From the NCBI GenBank assembly GCA_964521075.1, contig CAZFPI010000030.1, positions 1 through 24,876 on the forward strand: a stretch of DNA of 24,876 bases. The letters are read 5' to 3'. Below, piece by piece: positions 1-7,195 of this stretch; the stretch's first letter is position 1, and every line of letters starts with the position of its first letter. This stretch comes from Sterolibacterium sp964521075. Its GTDB lineage: Bacteria; Pseudomonadota; Gammaproteobacteria; Burkholderiales; Rhodocyclaceae. Both the position numbers and the translations under genes were made by a program. The notes under the pieces are model-generated. The model made no database searches, had not been told where the DNA came from, and was given only the letters and a program-made list of their open reading frames with translations.

Positions 1-1295
1 ACATCATCTTCTTCTGGGTGGCGCGCATGGTCATGATGACCAAGCACATCACCGGGAAAATCCCCTTCCGCGATGTGTATGTGCATGGCCTGATTCGCGA
101 CGCCGAAGGGCAGAAAATGTCGAAGTCGAAGGGCAATGTGCTGGACCCGATCGACCTCATCGACGGCATCGGCATCGAAGCCCTGGTGCAAAAACGCACC
201 ACCGGGCTCATGAACCCGAAGGATGCACAAAAAATCGAAAAACGCACCCGCCGCGAATTTCCGGAAGGCATCCCCGCCTTCGGCACGGACGCGCTGCGCT
301 TTACCTTCGCGAGCCTGGCCTCCCCGGGGCGCGACATCAAATTTGACCTGAACCGCTGCGAAGGCTACCGAAATTTCTGCAACAAGCTGTGGAACGCTAC
401 GCGCTTCGTGCTGATGAATTGCGAAGGCAAGGATGTCGGCCTCGACATTCGCAGCATCGACTGCCACGCCTTCAGCGCGGCGGATCGCTGGATCGTCAGC
501 CGTCTGCAACGCACCGAAGCCGACATTGCCCAGCATTTCAAGGAATACCGCTTCGATCTGGCCGCACGCGCGGGTTATGAGTTCGTCTGGGACGAGTATT
601 GCGACTGGTATCTGGAGCTGGCCAAGGTACAGTTGCAAACCGGCAACGACAAACAGCAGGCATGCACCCGCCGCACTCTCGTGCGTGTGCTGGAAACCCT
701 GCTGCGACTGGCCCACCCCTTGATCCCCTTCATCACCGAAGAACTCTGGCAGTCGGTCAGGCCGCTGGCGGGTGCTACGGGCGAATCCATCATGCTCGCA
801 GCCTACCCGGAAGCCAATCCGGCCAAACTCGACGAAGCCGCAGAATCACGCATCCGGCTGCTCAAGGACATGGTCAATGCCTGCCGCAGTCTGCGCGGCG
901 AGATGGGCCTGCCGCCTTCGCAGAAAGTGCCGCTGCTGATCGCGGGAGACACAACGACGGTGACGGAATTCGCGCCCTACCTGCAAGCCCTGGCGCGCAT
1001 GGAAAGTGTGGCAGCCACCGGTGCCGGGTTGCCGGATAACGATGCGCCGGTACAGATCGTGGGTGACTTCCGCCTGATGCTGAAGATCGAAATCGACATC
1101 GACGCCGAACGTACCCGCCTGAGCAAGGAAATCGCTCGCATCGAGGGCGAAACCATCAAGGCGGAAAAGAAACTGGCCACCCCCAGCTTCGTCGAACGCG
1201 CCCCGGAAGCCGTGGTAGCACAGGAGCGCAGCCGCCTCGCCGATTTTGCCGCCCTGCTGGACAAGCTGCGCGGCCAGCTCGCCCGGCTGGGATAA
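1..1295 (+). CDS. valS: valyl-tRNA synthetase, C-terminal part (5' end outside window)
   Basis: Charges tRNA-Val with valine in the cytoplasm. The reading frame is already open at the left edge (codons from position 3 read IIFFWVARMVMM), so the gene starts upstream. The KMSKS motif of class I synthetases is visible as KMSKSKGNVLDP near 113-148. It is followed by the end of the catalytic core (DALRFTFASLASPGRDIKFD), the helical anticodon-binding domain (NKLWNATRFVL, HPLIPFITEELWQ) and a C-terminal charged coiled coil (about the last 70 residues, ERTRLSKEIARIEGE...), which is typical of ValS and absent from IleS and LeuS. About 430 residues are present, roughly the last 45 per cent of a normal ValS. 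The stop TAA is at 1293-1295. A 67-bp pyrimidine-rich spacer separates it from the next gene on the same strand. Confidence 0.97.
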   Translation, partial: IIFFWVARMVMMTKHITGKIPFRDVYVHGLIRDAEGQKMSKSKGNVLDPIDLIDGIGIEALVQKRTTGLMNPKDAQKIEKRTRREFPEGIPAFGTDALRFTFASLASPGRDIKFDLNRCEGYRNFCNKLWNATRFVLMNCEGKDVGLDIRSIDCHAFSAADRWIVSRLQRTEADIAQHFKEYRFDLAARAGYEFVWDEYCDWYLELAKVQLQTGNDKQQACTRRTLVRVLETLLRLAHPLIPFITEELWQSVRPLAGATGESIMLAAYPEANPAKLDEAAESRIRLLKDMVNACRSLRGEMGLPPSQKVPLLIAGDTTTVTEFAPYLQALARMESVAATGAGLPDNDAPVQIVGDFRLMLKIEIDIDAERTRLSKEIARIEGETIKAEKKLATPSFVERAPEAVVAQERSRLADFAALLDKLRGQLARLG

Positions 1296-1362
1296 ACCCT
1301 TCGTTCACCCTTCTTTCAATTTTCCTTTCCGACCCTTTTTCGACCCTTTCAGGAATCCAGCC

Positions 1363-2973
1363 ATGAGCAAAGCCAGAACTTACAACCTCGCGGATCTCTT
1401 TCGTATCGTTGCCGAAAATGCCGGCGAGCGCGAAGCCATCGTCTGCGGCGAGCGTCGCCTGACTTACAAGGAACTCGAACAACGCAGTACGCAAGTCGCG
1501 CTGTGGCTACGCAGCAAGGGCATCAAGGCAGGCGATACCGTCGGGATCGACCTGTACAACTGCAACGAATTCATCGAGGTCATCCTCGGTGCTTTCATGG
1601 TCAAGGCGATCCCGGTCAACATCAATTACCGTTACACGAGCGACGAACTGCGTTACCTCTTCACCAATGCCGAGCTGAAAGCCCTCGTCTATGACGCGGC
1701 ACTCGAAGCCCCGGCGGCCGGTGCGCTGGATGCTGCTCCCGGCCTGTGCGCCATCGCGCGGGTAGGCGGCAGCGGCCCGGCAGGCATCCCGAATGTCGAA
1801 GACTACGAAACGGCCCTGTCCAATGCCCGTGGCTCGCTCGAGGACATCGCGCTTTCTGACGACGACGTCATCCTGCTCTACACGGGCGGGACGACCGGCA
1901 TGCCCAAGGGGGTGATCTGGCCACACAAGGCTCTTTTCTTCGCCGGTTTCGGGGGCGGCGGCGGCTTCAGCCCGAACGGCCCCATCAGCAAACCGGAAGA
2001 ACTGGTCGACCGCATCAATGAAGGCATGATGATCAAGCTGCTGCCCACCGCACCGCTCATGCACGGCGCGGGCCTTTGGGCCACGTTGATCGGTCTCTAC
2101 GGCGGCAACTGTGTCTATCTGGACAAGAATCCAGGCTTCAATGCAGAACGCGCCTTCGACCTGATCGCCCAGGAACAGATCAACGTCATGATGATCGTCG
2201 GTGATGCCATGGGCATCCCAATGGTCGATGCCCTGAAAGCCAATCCTGGCCGTTGGGATTTAGGTACGCTGATGGCCATTTCCTCGGCCAGTGCCCTCTT
2301 CTCCGAACACATCCAGCAGGCCATGCGTGACCTTATCTCGCCCTATATCCGGCTGGTCAACAGCATGGGCTCCTCGGAAACCGGCCAGGCTGGCGTCAGC
2401 CTGGAATCCCCCAAGGAAGGTCTGATCCAGCTCACCCGCAACGAAACCACGAACGTCGCTGTCGATGGTGTGCGCTTTGCCAAGCCGGGCGAAACCGGCA
2501 TTCTGGTGCGTATGGGCCATCTGCCGGTCGGTTACTTCAAGGATCCGGTCAAGACGGCCGCCACCTTCACCACCATCGAAGGCCTCCGCTGCTCCGTTAG
2601 CGGTGACATCGCCCGCCTCAACGAAGACGACACCATCACCGTCTTCGGGCGCGATTCGCAGTGCATCAACACCGGCGGTGAAAAGGTATTTACGGAAGAA
2701 GTCGAGGAAACCATCCGTTCCTTTGATGGGGTTGTCGATGCCGTCGTCGTCGGCCTGGCGGACGATCGCTGGGGCCAGAAGGTCGTCGGCATCGTCGCCC
2801 TGCGCGAAGGGATGACCGCCGATGGCGAGGCGATCCGCAGCCATGTACGCCAGCATCTGGCCGGTTACAAGGTTCCCAAGGACATCGTTTTCGTTCCCGC
2901 CGTCCAGCGCACTCCGGTCGGCAAGGCCGATTACCGCTGGGCCAAGACCCGCGCCGAAGAATCGCTGAAATAA
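1363..2973 (+). CDS. AMP-dependent acyl-CoA synthetase, FadD19-like (steroid/fatty acid type)
   Basis: Predicted to activate a carboxylic acid to its acyl-CoA through an acyl-AMP intermediate. ATG at 1363 is chosen because AGGA lies about 10 bp upstream and the product (536 aa) then begins like family members; the frame is open further upstream into valS. Visible ANL-superfamily motifs are the P-loop TGGTTGMPKG (about 174-183), the A5 motif GSSETGQ (336-342), the ATP-ribose Asp in SGD (415), hinge region GRDSQCINTGGEK (429-441) and the catalytic Lys in TPVGKADYRW (521). From memory, stretches such as TAPLMHGA, GDAM...PMVDALK, GSSETG and GKADYRWAK match the actinobacterial FadD19/FadD17 group that activates steroid side chains. 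The substrate here is therefore an inference; branched or aromatic acids are equally possible. It sits between valS and argB with no pathway partners. Confidence 0.9.
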   Translation: MSKARTYNLADLFRIVAENAGEREAIVCGERRLTYKELEQRSTQVALWLRSKGIKAGDTVGIDLYNCNEFIEVILGAFMVKAIPVNINYRYTSDELRYLFTNAELKALVYDAALEAPAAGALDAAPGLCAIARVGGSGPAGIPNVEDYETALSNARGSLEDIALSDDDVILLYTGGTTGMPKGVIWPHKALFFAGFGGGGGFSPNGPISKPEELVDRINEGMMIKLLPTAPLMHGAGLWATLIGLYGGNCVYLDKNPGFNAERAFDLIAQEQINVMMIVGDAMGIPMVDALKANPGRWDLGTLMAISSASALFSEHIQQAMRDLISPYIRLVNSMGSSETGQAGVSLESPKEGLIQLTRNETTNVAVDGVRFAKPGETGILVRMGHLPVGYFKDPVKTAATFTTIEGLRCSVSGDIARLNEDDTITVFGRDSQCINTGGEKVFTEEVEETIRSFDGVVDAVVVGLADDRWGQKVVGIVALREGMTADGEAIRSHVRQHLAGYKVPKDIVFVPAVQRTPVGKADYRWAKTRAEESLK

Positions 2974-3004
2974 GCAGAAACAACCTTCACTGCCCGCCGC
3001 CATC

Positions 3005-3904
3005 ATGTCCCACGAAAAACTCTCCCCGAACATCAAGGCCGGCCTGCTTGCCGAGGCTCTGCCCTACATCAAGCGTTTCCACGGCCGTACCATCGTCATC
3101 AAATACGGCGGAAACGCCATGACGGACGAACATCTGAAACAGTGTTTCGCCCGTGATGTCGTGCTGCTCAAGCTAGTCGGCATGAATCCGGTCGTCGTGC
3201 ATGGTGGCGGGCCGCAGATCGACGAGATGCTAAGGCGCGTCGGCAAGAAAGGAGAATTCATCCAGGGAATGCGCGTCACCGACAGCGAAACCATGGAAGT
3301 CGTCGAAATGGTGCTGGGCGGGCAGGTCAACAAGGAAATCGTCAACCTCATCAACCAGCATGGCGGCAAGGCCGTCGGCCTGACGGGCAAGGATGGCGGC
3401 TTTATCCGCGCCCGGAAACTGCTGATGCCCGACAAGAACAAACCCGAGGAAAAGATCGACCTTGGCCAGGTGGGCGATATCACCAGCATCGACCCTTCGC
3501 TCATCGCCCTGCTCGACAGCGGCGCGTTCATTCCGGTGATCGCACCCGTCGGCGTGGGGCCGGAGGGCGAAACCTATAACATCAATGCCGATGTCGTCGC
3601 GGGCAAGATCGCCGAAGTGCTGAAGGCCGAAAAGCTGGTGCTGCTCACCAACACCCCCGGGGTCCTCGATGAAAACGGCAAACTGCTGACCGGAATCACC
3701 CCCCGGGATGTCGACGCCATGATTGCCAACGGAACCCTCTCCGGCGGCATGCTGCCCAAGATCGGATCGGCACTCGATGCTGCCCGCAACGGCGTTAAAA
3801 GCGTGCATATCATCGATGGCCGAGTAGAACACGCGCTGCTGCTGGAAATTCTCACCGACGACGGTGTCGGCACACTCATCAAGGCCAACCAGCCCGCATC
3901 ATGA
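3005..3904 (+). CDS. argB: acetylglutamate kinase
   Basis: Phosphorylates N-acetyl-L-glutamate, the second step of arginine biosynthesis, in the cytoplasm. The 299-aa product has the amino acid kinase fold signatures: IKYGGNAM (phosphate-binding Lys) near 33-40, VVHGGGPQI near 64-72, GMRVTD near 89-94, the substrate-binding NINADVVAGKIAE stretch near 193-205 and the Lys in GGMLPKIGSA near 247-256. The N-terminal helix (about 12-25, LLAEALPYIKRF) is the element that mediates hexamer formation and arginine feedback inhibition in family members such as the Pseudomonas enzyme, so feedback control by arginine is likely. It starts 31 bp after the acyl-CoA synthetase stop. No clear Shine-Dalgarno is visible before the ATG. 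The stop overlaps the next start by 4 bp (ATGA). Confidence 0.97.
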   Translation: MSHEKLSPNIKAGLLAEALPYIKRFHGRTIVIKYGGNAMTDEHLKQCFARDVVLLKLVGMNPVVVHGGGPQIDEMLRRVGKKGEFIQGMRVTDSETMEVVEMVLGGQVNKEIVNLINQHGGKAVGLTGKDGGFIRARKLLMPDKNKPEEKIDLGQVGDITSIDPSLIALLDSGAFIPVIAPVGVGPEGETYNINADVVAGKIAEVLKAEKLVLLTNTPGVLDENGKLLTGITPRDVDAMIANGTLSGGMLPKIGSALDAARNGVKSVHIIDGRVEHALLLEILTDDGVGTLIKANQPAS

Positions 3905-4560
3905 CAGAACGCCAGCCCGTCTGGCTGTTCGATCTCGACAACACGCTGCACGACGCCCGTCCGTACATCTTTCCGCACATCAATCGCGGCATGACGGATT
4001 ACGTCGCGCAGACACTGCAGCTCCCCCCTGCTGAAGCCGACAGGCTGCGCGTCGATTACTGGCACAGATACGGGGCCACTCTGACGGGCATGATGCGTCA
4101 TCACGGCACCGATCCGCATCATTTTCTCTGGCACACCCACCAGTTCCCGGAACTCGACCGCATGGTGATCTTCGAACGTGGTCTGAAAGCCATGCTGCGC
4201 CGCCTGCCGGGACGCAAACTGGTTTTCACCAACGGACCACGCCACTACGCCGAGGCCGTGCTTGATGTCATGGGCGTCCGGCCGGTCTTCGATGCCCTCT
4301 ACGCACTTGAGCATCTCCGGTTTCGCCCAAAACCGGAGACCCGGGCCTTCCTGCAATTACTCAAAGCCGAACGTCTCCCGCCGCACCGCTGCATCATGGT
4401 CGAAGACAGTGCCGCAAACCTGCGTACTGCAAAATCGCTTGGCATGAAAACCGTTCTGGTCGGCAACCCTGAACAAACCCGGGCTACCCCCGCCTGGGTC
4501 GACCTGCGGCTAAAATCCGTGCTCGAATTACCGCGCCGGCTAGGGCGACTTTCGGCCTAA
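3901..4560 (+). CDS. HAD-superfamily pyrimidine 5'-nucleotidase
   Basis: Predicted phosphatase acting on nucleoside monophosphates, by similarity to the SDT1/pyrimidine 5'-nucleotidase branch of HAD hydrolases. The 219-aa product shows all four HAD motifs: DLDNTL with nucleophile Asp11 and Asp13, the motif II Thr in FTNGP (110), the motif III Lys in RPKPE (144) and the acidic pair in VEDSAANL (168-169). The cap is inserted after motif I, as in subclass I HADs. The start overlaps the argB stop by ATGA, which implies translational coupling. The argB-nucleotidase-slmA order is, to my knowledge, recurrent in betaproteobacteria. Exact substrate specificity cannot be read from sequence. The gene ends 34 bp before slmA. 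Confidence 0.88.
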   Translation: MTERQPVWLFDLDNTLHDARPYIFPHINRGMTDYVAQTLQLPPAEADRLRVDYWHRYGATLTGMMRHHGTDPHHFLWHTHQFPELDRMVIFERGLKAMLRRLPGRKLVFTNGPRHYAEAVLDVMGVRPVFDALYALEHLRFRPKPETRAFLQLLKAERLPPHRCIMVEDSAANLRTAKSLGMKTVLVGNPEQTRATPAWVDLRLKSVLELPRRLGRLSA

Positions 4561-4594
4561 CCCAACCTGCCTACCCTACCTCAAGGAAAACTTC

Positions 4595-5167
4595 ATGGCC
4601 AGCAAACCCGGTGAGCGCAAGCTACAGATTTTGCAAGTCATCGCAGAAATGCTGCAAGATCCCGCTGCCGAGAAAATCACCACCGCCGCACTGGCCAAAC
4701 GGATCGACGTCTCGGAAGCGGCACTGTATCGTCATTTCGCCAGCAAGGCGCAGATGTTCGAGGGGCTGATCGAATTCATCGAATCCAGCCTCTTTACCGT
4801 CATTAACAAGATCGCCGCCGAGGAAGAACACGGCCTGCGACAAGTACAGATGATGCTCTCCTTGCTGCTAGGCTTTGCCGAGAAGAACCGGGGGCTGACA
4901 CGGGTGCTGATTGGCGATGCGCTGGTGCATGAAAATCCGCGGCTGCAGGTTCGCATCAACCAGCTGCTCGACAGAATCGAAGTCTCGTTCAAACAGGCCC
5001 TGCGGATCGCCGTCAGCCAGGGCAACCTGCCTGCCGAACACGACGTTTCCGCTCATGCCAACATCCTGCGCTGCTACGCGCTGGGACGCTGGCATCAGTT
5101 CGTCAAGAGCGGTTTCAGGACGGCTCCGCTCGAGATATGGCCGCAGCAGTGGCCGCTTCTAATCTAG
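4595..5167 (+). CDS. slmA: nucleoid occlusion factor SlmA (TetR family)
   Basis: TetR-type DNA-binding protein that binds sites spread over the chromosome and antagonises FtsZ rings over unsegregated nucleoids. The 190-aa product has an N-terminal helix-turn-helix (about 27-50: ITTAALAKRIDVSEAALYRH) with the SlmA-typical SEAALYRHFASKAQMFEGLI sequence, and an all-alpha C-terminal dimer and FtsZ-binding domain. Length is close to the roughly 198 aa of Escherichia coli SlmA. The Shine-Dalgarno AAGGAA lies 7-8 bp before the ATG. The gene is last in the plus-strand valS-argB block and converges on hemB; the two stop codons share the palindrome CTAG. No terminator is visible directly after the stop, so transcripts may run antisense into hemB. 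Confidence 0.93.
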   Translation: MASKPGERKLQILQVIAEMLQDPAAEKITTAALAKRIDVSEAALYRHFASKAQMFEGLIEFIESSLFTVINKIAAEEEHGLRQVQMMLSLLLGFAEKNRGLTRVLIGDALVHENPRLQVRINQLLDRIEVSFKQALRIAVSQGNLPAEHDVSAHANILRCYALGRWHQFVKSGFRTAPLEIWPQQWPLLI

Positions 5168-6192
5168 CCTCGCCGCAGGGCTTCCGCCGCTTCCAGCGCG
5201 AAATAGCTCAGGATGCCATCTGCCCCGGCGCGCTTGAAGGCCAGCAAGGATTCCATCATCACCGCCTCGCCATTGAGCCAGCCGTTATGCGCGGCAGCCT
5301 TGAGCATGGCGTATTCGCCACTGACCTGATAAACGTAAGTCGGCACGCGCAATTCATCCTTCACGCGACGAACGATGTCAAGATAAGGCATGCCCGGCTT
5401 GACCATCACCATATCCGCCCCTTCACCGATATCCAGGGCAACTTCCCGCAAGGCCTCATCGGAATTGGCCGGATCCATCTGATAGGTGTATTTATCCCCA
5501 CTGCCAAGATTGCCCGCTGACCCGACAGCATCACGGAAAGGGCCGTAAAAAGCGGAAGCGTACTTGGCGGAGTAAGCAAGGATGCGCGTGTGGATCTGCC
5601 GATGGGCGTCGAGCTCATGGCGTATTCGCGCAACACGGCCATCCATCATGTCGGAAGGCGCGACCACATCCGCCCCCGCCAGGGACTGGCACAATGCCTG
5701 CCGGGCCAAAGCCTCCAGCGTCTCGTCATTGAGGACATAACCTCGCGGATCTTCCGGATCGATCAGGCCATCCTGGCCGTGAATCGTATAGGGGTCGAGT
5801 GCGACATCGCAGATGATGCCCAGCTCCGGCAACTCGCGCTTCAAAGCCCGTACCACACGCGCGACCAGGCCATCGGGATTCCACGCCTCTTCGGCAGTGT
5901 GTGACTTGAGTTCGCTGGCAATCACCGGGAAAAGGGCCAACGCCGGAATGCCCAGCCGGTGCGCCCGCTCCGCCACGGGCAGGAGCCGATCCAGCGTCAT
6001 ACGTTCGATACCCGGCATGGAAGCCACCGCTTCCGTGCGGTTGTCGCCGTCCAGAACGAAAACGGGGTAAATCAGATCATCGACCGTCAATACGTTTTCG
6101 CGCATCAACCGGCGCGAAAAATCATCACGCCGCATCCGGCGCATTCTCGTTGCGGGGAAATGCCCCGGTGTCATTTCTTGTATTTTCTTCAT
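5164..6192 (-). CDS. hemB: delta-aminolevulinic acid dehydratase (porphobilinogen synthase), Mg-type
   Basis: Condenses two 5-aminolevulinate molecules to porphobilinogen in haem and tetrapyrrole synthesis. About 342 aa from ATG 6192. A GTG directly upstream (6195) and a downstream ATG (6174, giving MTPGHFPATRMRR) are alternative starts; the last gives the N-terminus most usual for the family. Both Schiff-base lysines are present: Lys210 in AYSAKYASAFYGP and Lys265 in MVKPGMPYLD. The metal-site segment reads CDVALDPYTIHGQDG, so the three-cysteine zinc site of the E. coli and animal enzymes is replaced by the Asp-rich form. This is the Pseudomonas-like class that uses Mg2+. Haem made here would feed the cytochrome c4 encoded nearby. 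The gene is convergent with slmA and lies downstream of engB on the same strand. Confidence 0.96.
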   Translation of the reverse strand: MKKIQEMTPGHFPATRMRRMRRDDFSRRLMRENVLTVDDLIYPVFVLDGDNRTEAVASMPGIERMTLDRLLPVAERAHRLGIPALALFPVIASELKSHTAEEAWNPDGLVARVVRALKRELPELGIICDVALDPYTIHGQDGLIDPEDPRGYVLNDETLEALARQALCQSLAGADVVAPSDMMDGRVARIRHELDAHRQIHTRILAYSAKYASAFYGPFRDAVGSAGNLGSGDKYTYQMDPANSDEALREVALDIGEGADMVMVKPGMPYLDIVRRVKDELRVPTYVYQVSGEYAMLKAAAHNGWLNGEAVMMESLLAFKRAGADGILSYFALEAAEALRRG

Positions 6193-6195
6193 CAC

Positions 6196-6413
6196 AGCAC
6201 CACTTTCACAACCTCACGCATTTACAACGTCCGGGAATCGCCGCGTAGTATTTTGCCGGGCTTCCGGAGCCTCCGGCGTTTCCCGAAGAAACAAATTTTT
6301 GAAACCTTTTGGGAACTTTTTTTGGCACGGTCAATCCTACCTCTCGACGATCGTTGATCGTTGCCCGTATTCTCTCCTTGGGCGGGCACCTGCTTCCATC
6401 CTCGTGAATCAGG
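6196..6413. other. engB-hemB spacer, hairpin-rich, no protein gene seen
   Basis: This 218-bp spacer forms the hemB 5' region on the minus strand. It contains a compact hairpin (CCGGA/TCCGG, 6264-6276), an A/T-rich homopolymeric stretch (6292-6322), and two further stems: TGCCCG/CGGGCA at 6362-6367/6383-6388 and ACCTG/CAGGT at 6388-6392/6410-6414. These stems lead directly into the 13-bp terminator stem at 6417-6453. Short ORFs crossing it have no recognisable product. No sigma-70 promoter is convincing on either strand. Confidence 0.6.
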
Positions 6414-7085
6414 TCAAATGGCTCCCGGCATTTCCCCTTGGCCGGGAGCCATTCTTTTTTCTCCGAATTCGCCCAGCCCCTGCGCCAACCAGCCGCCGAT
6501 AACGCCATCCGCTTCTTCGATGCCGGTTTTTTTCAGGCTGGAAAAAAGCTGCACGGTAATCTGCCCCTTGTAATCCGCCACGGCCTCACGAACCTCGCGC
6601 AAGGTCTTTGTCGCCTCCTGCCGCGACAGTTTGTCGGTTTTGGTAAGCATGATGTGGATGGGCCGCATGGTCGGCGCGAACCAGCCGATCATTTGCTGAT
6701 CGAGCTCGGTCAAGGGGCGACGGGCATCCATGATGAGCACCAGTCCCATCAGGTTCTGCCGCTTTTTCAGATAATGCTCCAGCAAGGCCACCCATTGCTT
6801 TCGTATGGCCTCCGGCACAGCGGCGTAGCCATAGCCTGGCAGATCCACCAGCCGCGCTCCACCCGGCAGACGAAAGAAATTGATGAGCTGCGTCCGCCCT
6901 GGCGTCTTGCTGACGAAAGCCAGACGGGTGTGCCCCGCCAAAGTATTGAGCGCGCTCGACTTGCCAGCGTTGGAGCGGCCCGCAAAGGCAATTTCCGGCG
7001 CATCCGGCGAAGACGGCGGCAAACCCGAAGGCTTGGCGATGGAGATTTCAAAAACAGCGTGGCGAAAAATATTGGATGCAGACAT
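6414..7085 (-). CDS. engB: ribosome biogenesis GTP-binding protein YsxC/EngB
   Basis: Essential GTPase of the TrmE-Era-EngA-YihA superfamily involved in large ribosomal subunit assembly and, in E. coli, linked to cell division. ATG 7085 gives 223 aa (MSASNIFRHAVF...); an upstream TTG in frame (7109) is less likely. G motifs are GRSNAGKSS (about 36-44), switch I Thr in GRTQLINFF (65), DLPGYGYA (81-88), TKTDK (148-152) and SSLKK for G5. The C-terminus (GEKRMAPGQGEMPGAI) extends beyond the conserved fold and is encoded by the arms of the plus-strand terminator hairpin. Divergent from cytochrome c4, an arrangement I know from other proteobacteria. Followed 0.2 kb downstream by hemB on the same strand. 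Confidence 0.95.
   Translation of the reverse strand: MSASNIFRHAVFEISIAKPSGLPPSSPDAPEIAFAGRSNAGKSSALNTLAGHTRLAFVSKTPGRTQLINFFRLPGGARLVDLPGYGYAAVPEAIRKQWVALLEHYLKKRQNLMGLVLIMDARRPLTELDQQMIGWFAPTMRPIHIMLTKTDKLSRQEATKTLREVREAVADYKGQITVQLFSSLKKTGIEEADGVIGGWLAQGLGEFGEKRMAPGQGEMPGAI
6417..6460 (+). terminator. strong Rho-independent terminator, plus strand, inside the 3' end of engB
   Basis: A perfect 13-bp stem (6417-6429 with 6441-6453; left arm AATGGCTCCCGGC) closes an 11-nt loop and is followed on the plus strand by CTTTTTT. On the minus strand there is no T-run after the stem, so it is directional and points away from hemB into engB. No annotated plus-strand gene lies immediately upstream. 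It may end a small RNA or long antisense transcripts coming from slmA. It overlaps the last 13 or so codons of engB. Confidence 0.8.
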
Positions 7086-7124
7086 GGAATCGGTGACATC
7101 AGGCCACAACGGTTCGGGAGGGGC

Positions 7125-7157
7125 CTGACGCTTAAAGAAGCAAAGTTGGTATAGAAT
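7125..7157 (+). promoter_or_regulatory. possible promoter of the cytochrome c4 gene
   Basis: TATAGAAT (7150-7157) is a fair -10 element about 40 bp before the start codon. CTGACG (7125-7130) is the best -35 candidate but at a long 19-bp spacing. It lies in the 110-bp divergent gap with engB. Weak support, from sequence match only. Confidence 0.35.
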
Positions 7158-7195
7158 AACAGGTTTGGCAATCCCCGATTCGAGGACTTCTCACG

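Noticed and set aside
1246..1362. Longer start for the acyl-CoA synthetase inside valS
   Set aside because: The 39 extra codons overlap the end of valS and are unlike the family; ATG 1363 has an AGGA upstream.
6311..6336. Sigma-E-like GAACTT...GGTCAA and sigma-54-like TTGGCACG in the spacer upstream of the plus-strand terminator
   Set aside because: The sigma-E spacing is only about 11 bp instead of about 15-16. The sigma-54 -24 box has no GC at -12. Neither is acceptable.
6206..6508. A 100-codon minus-strand frame across the engB-hemB spacer
   Set aside because: It overlaps the engB end in another frame, its sequence is unlike any family I know, and the spacer is better explained by RNA structure.
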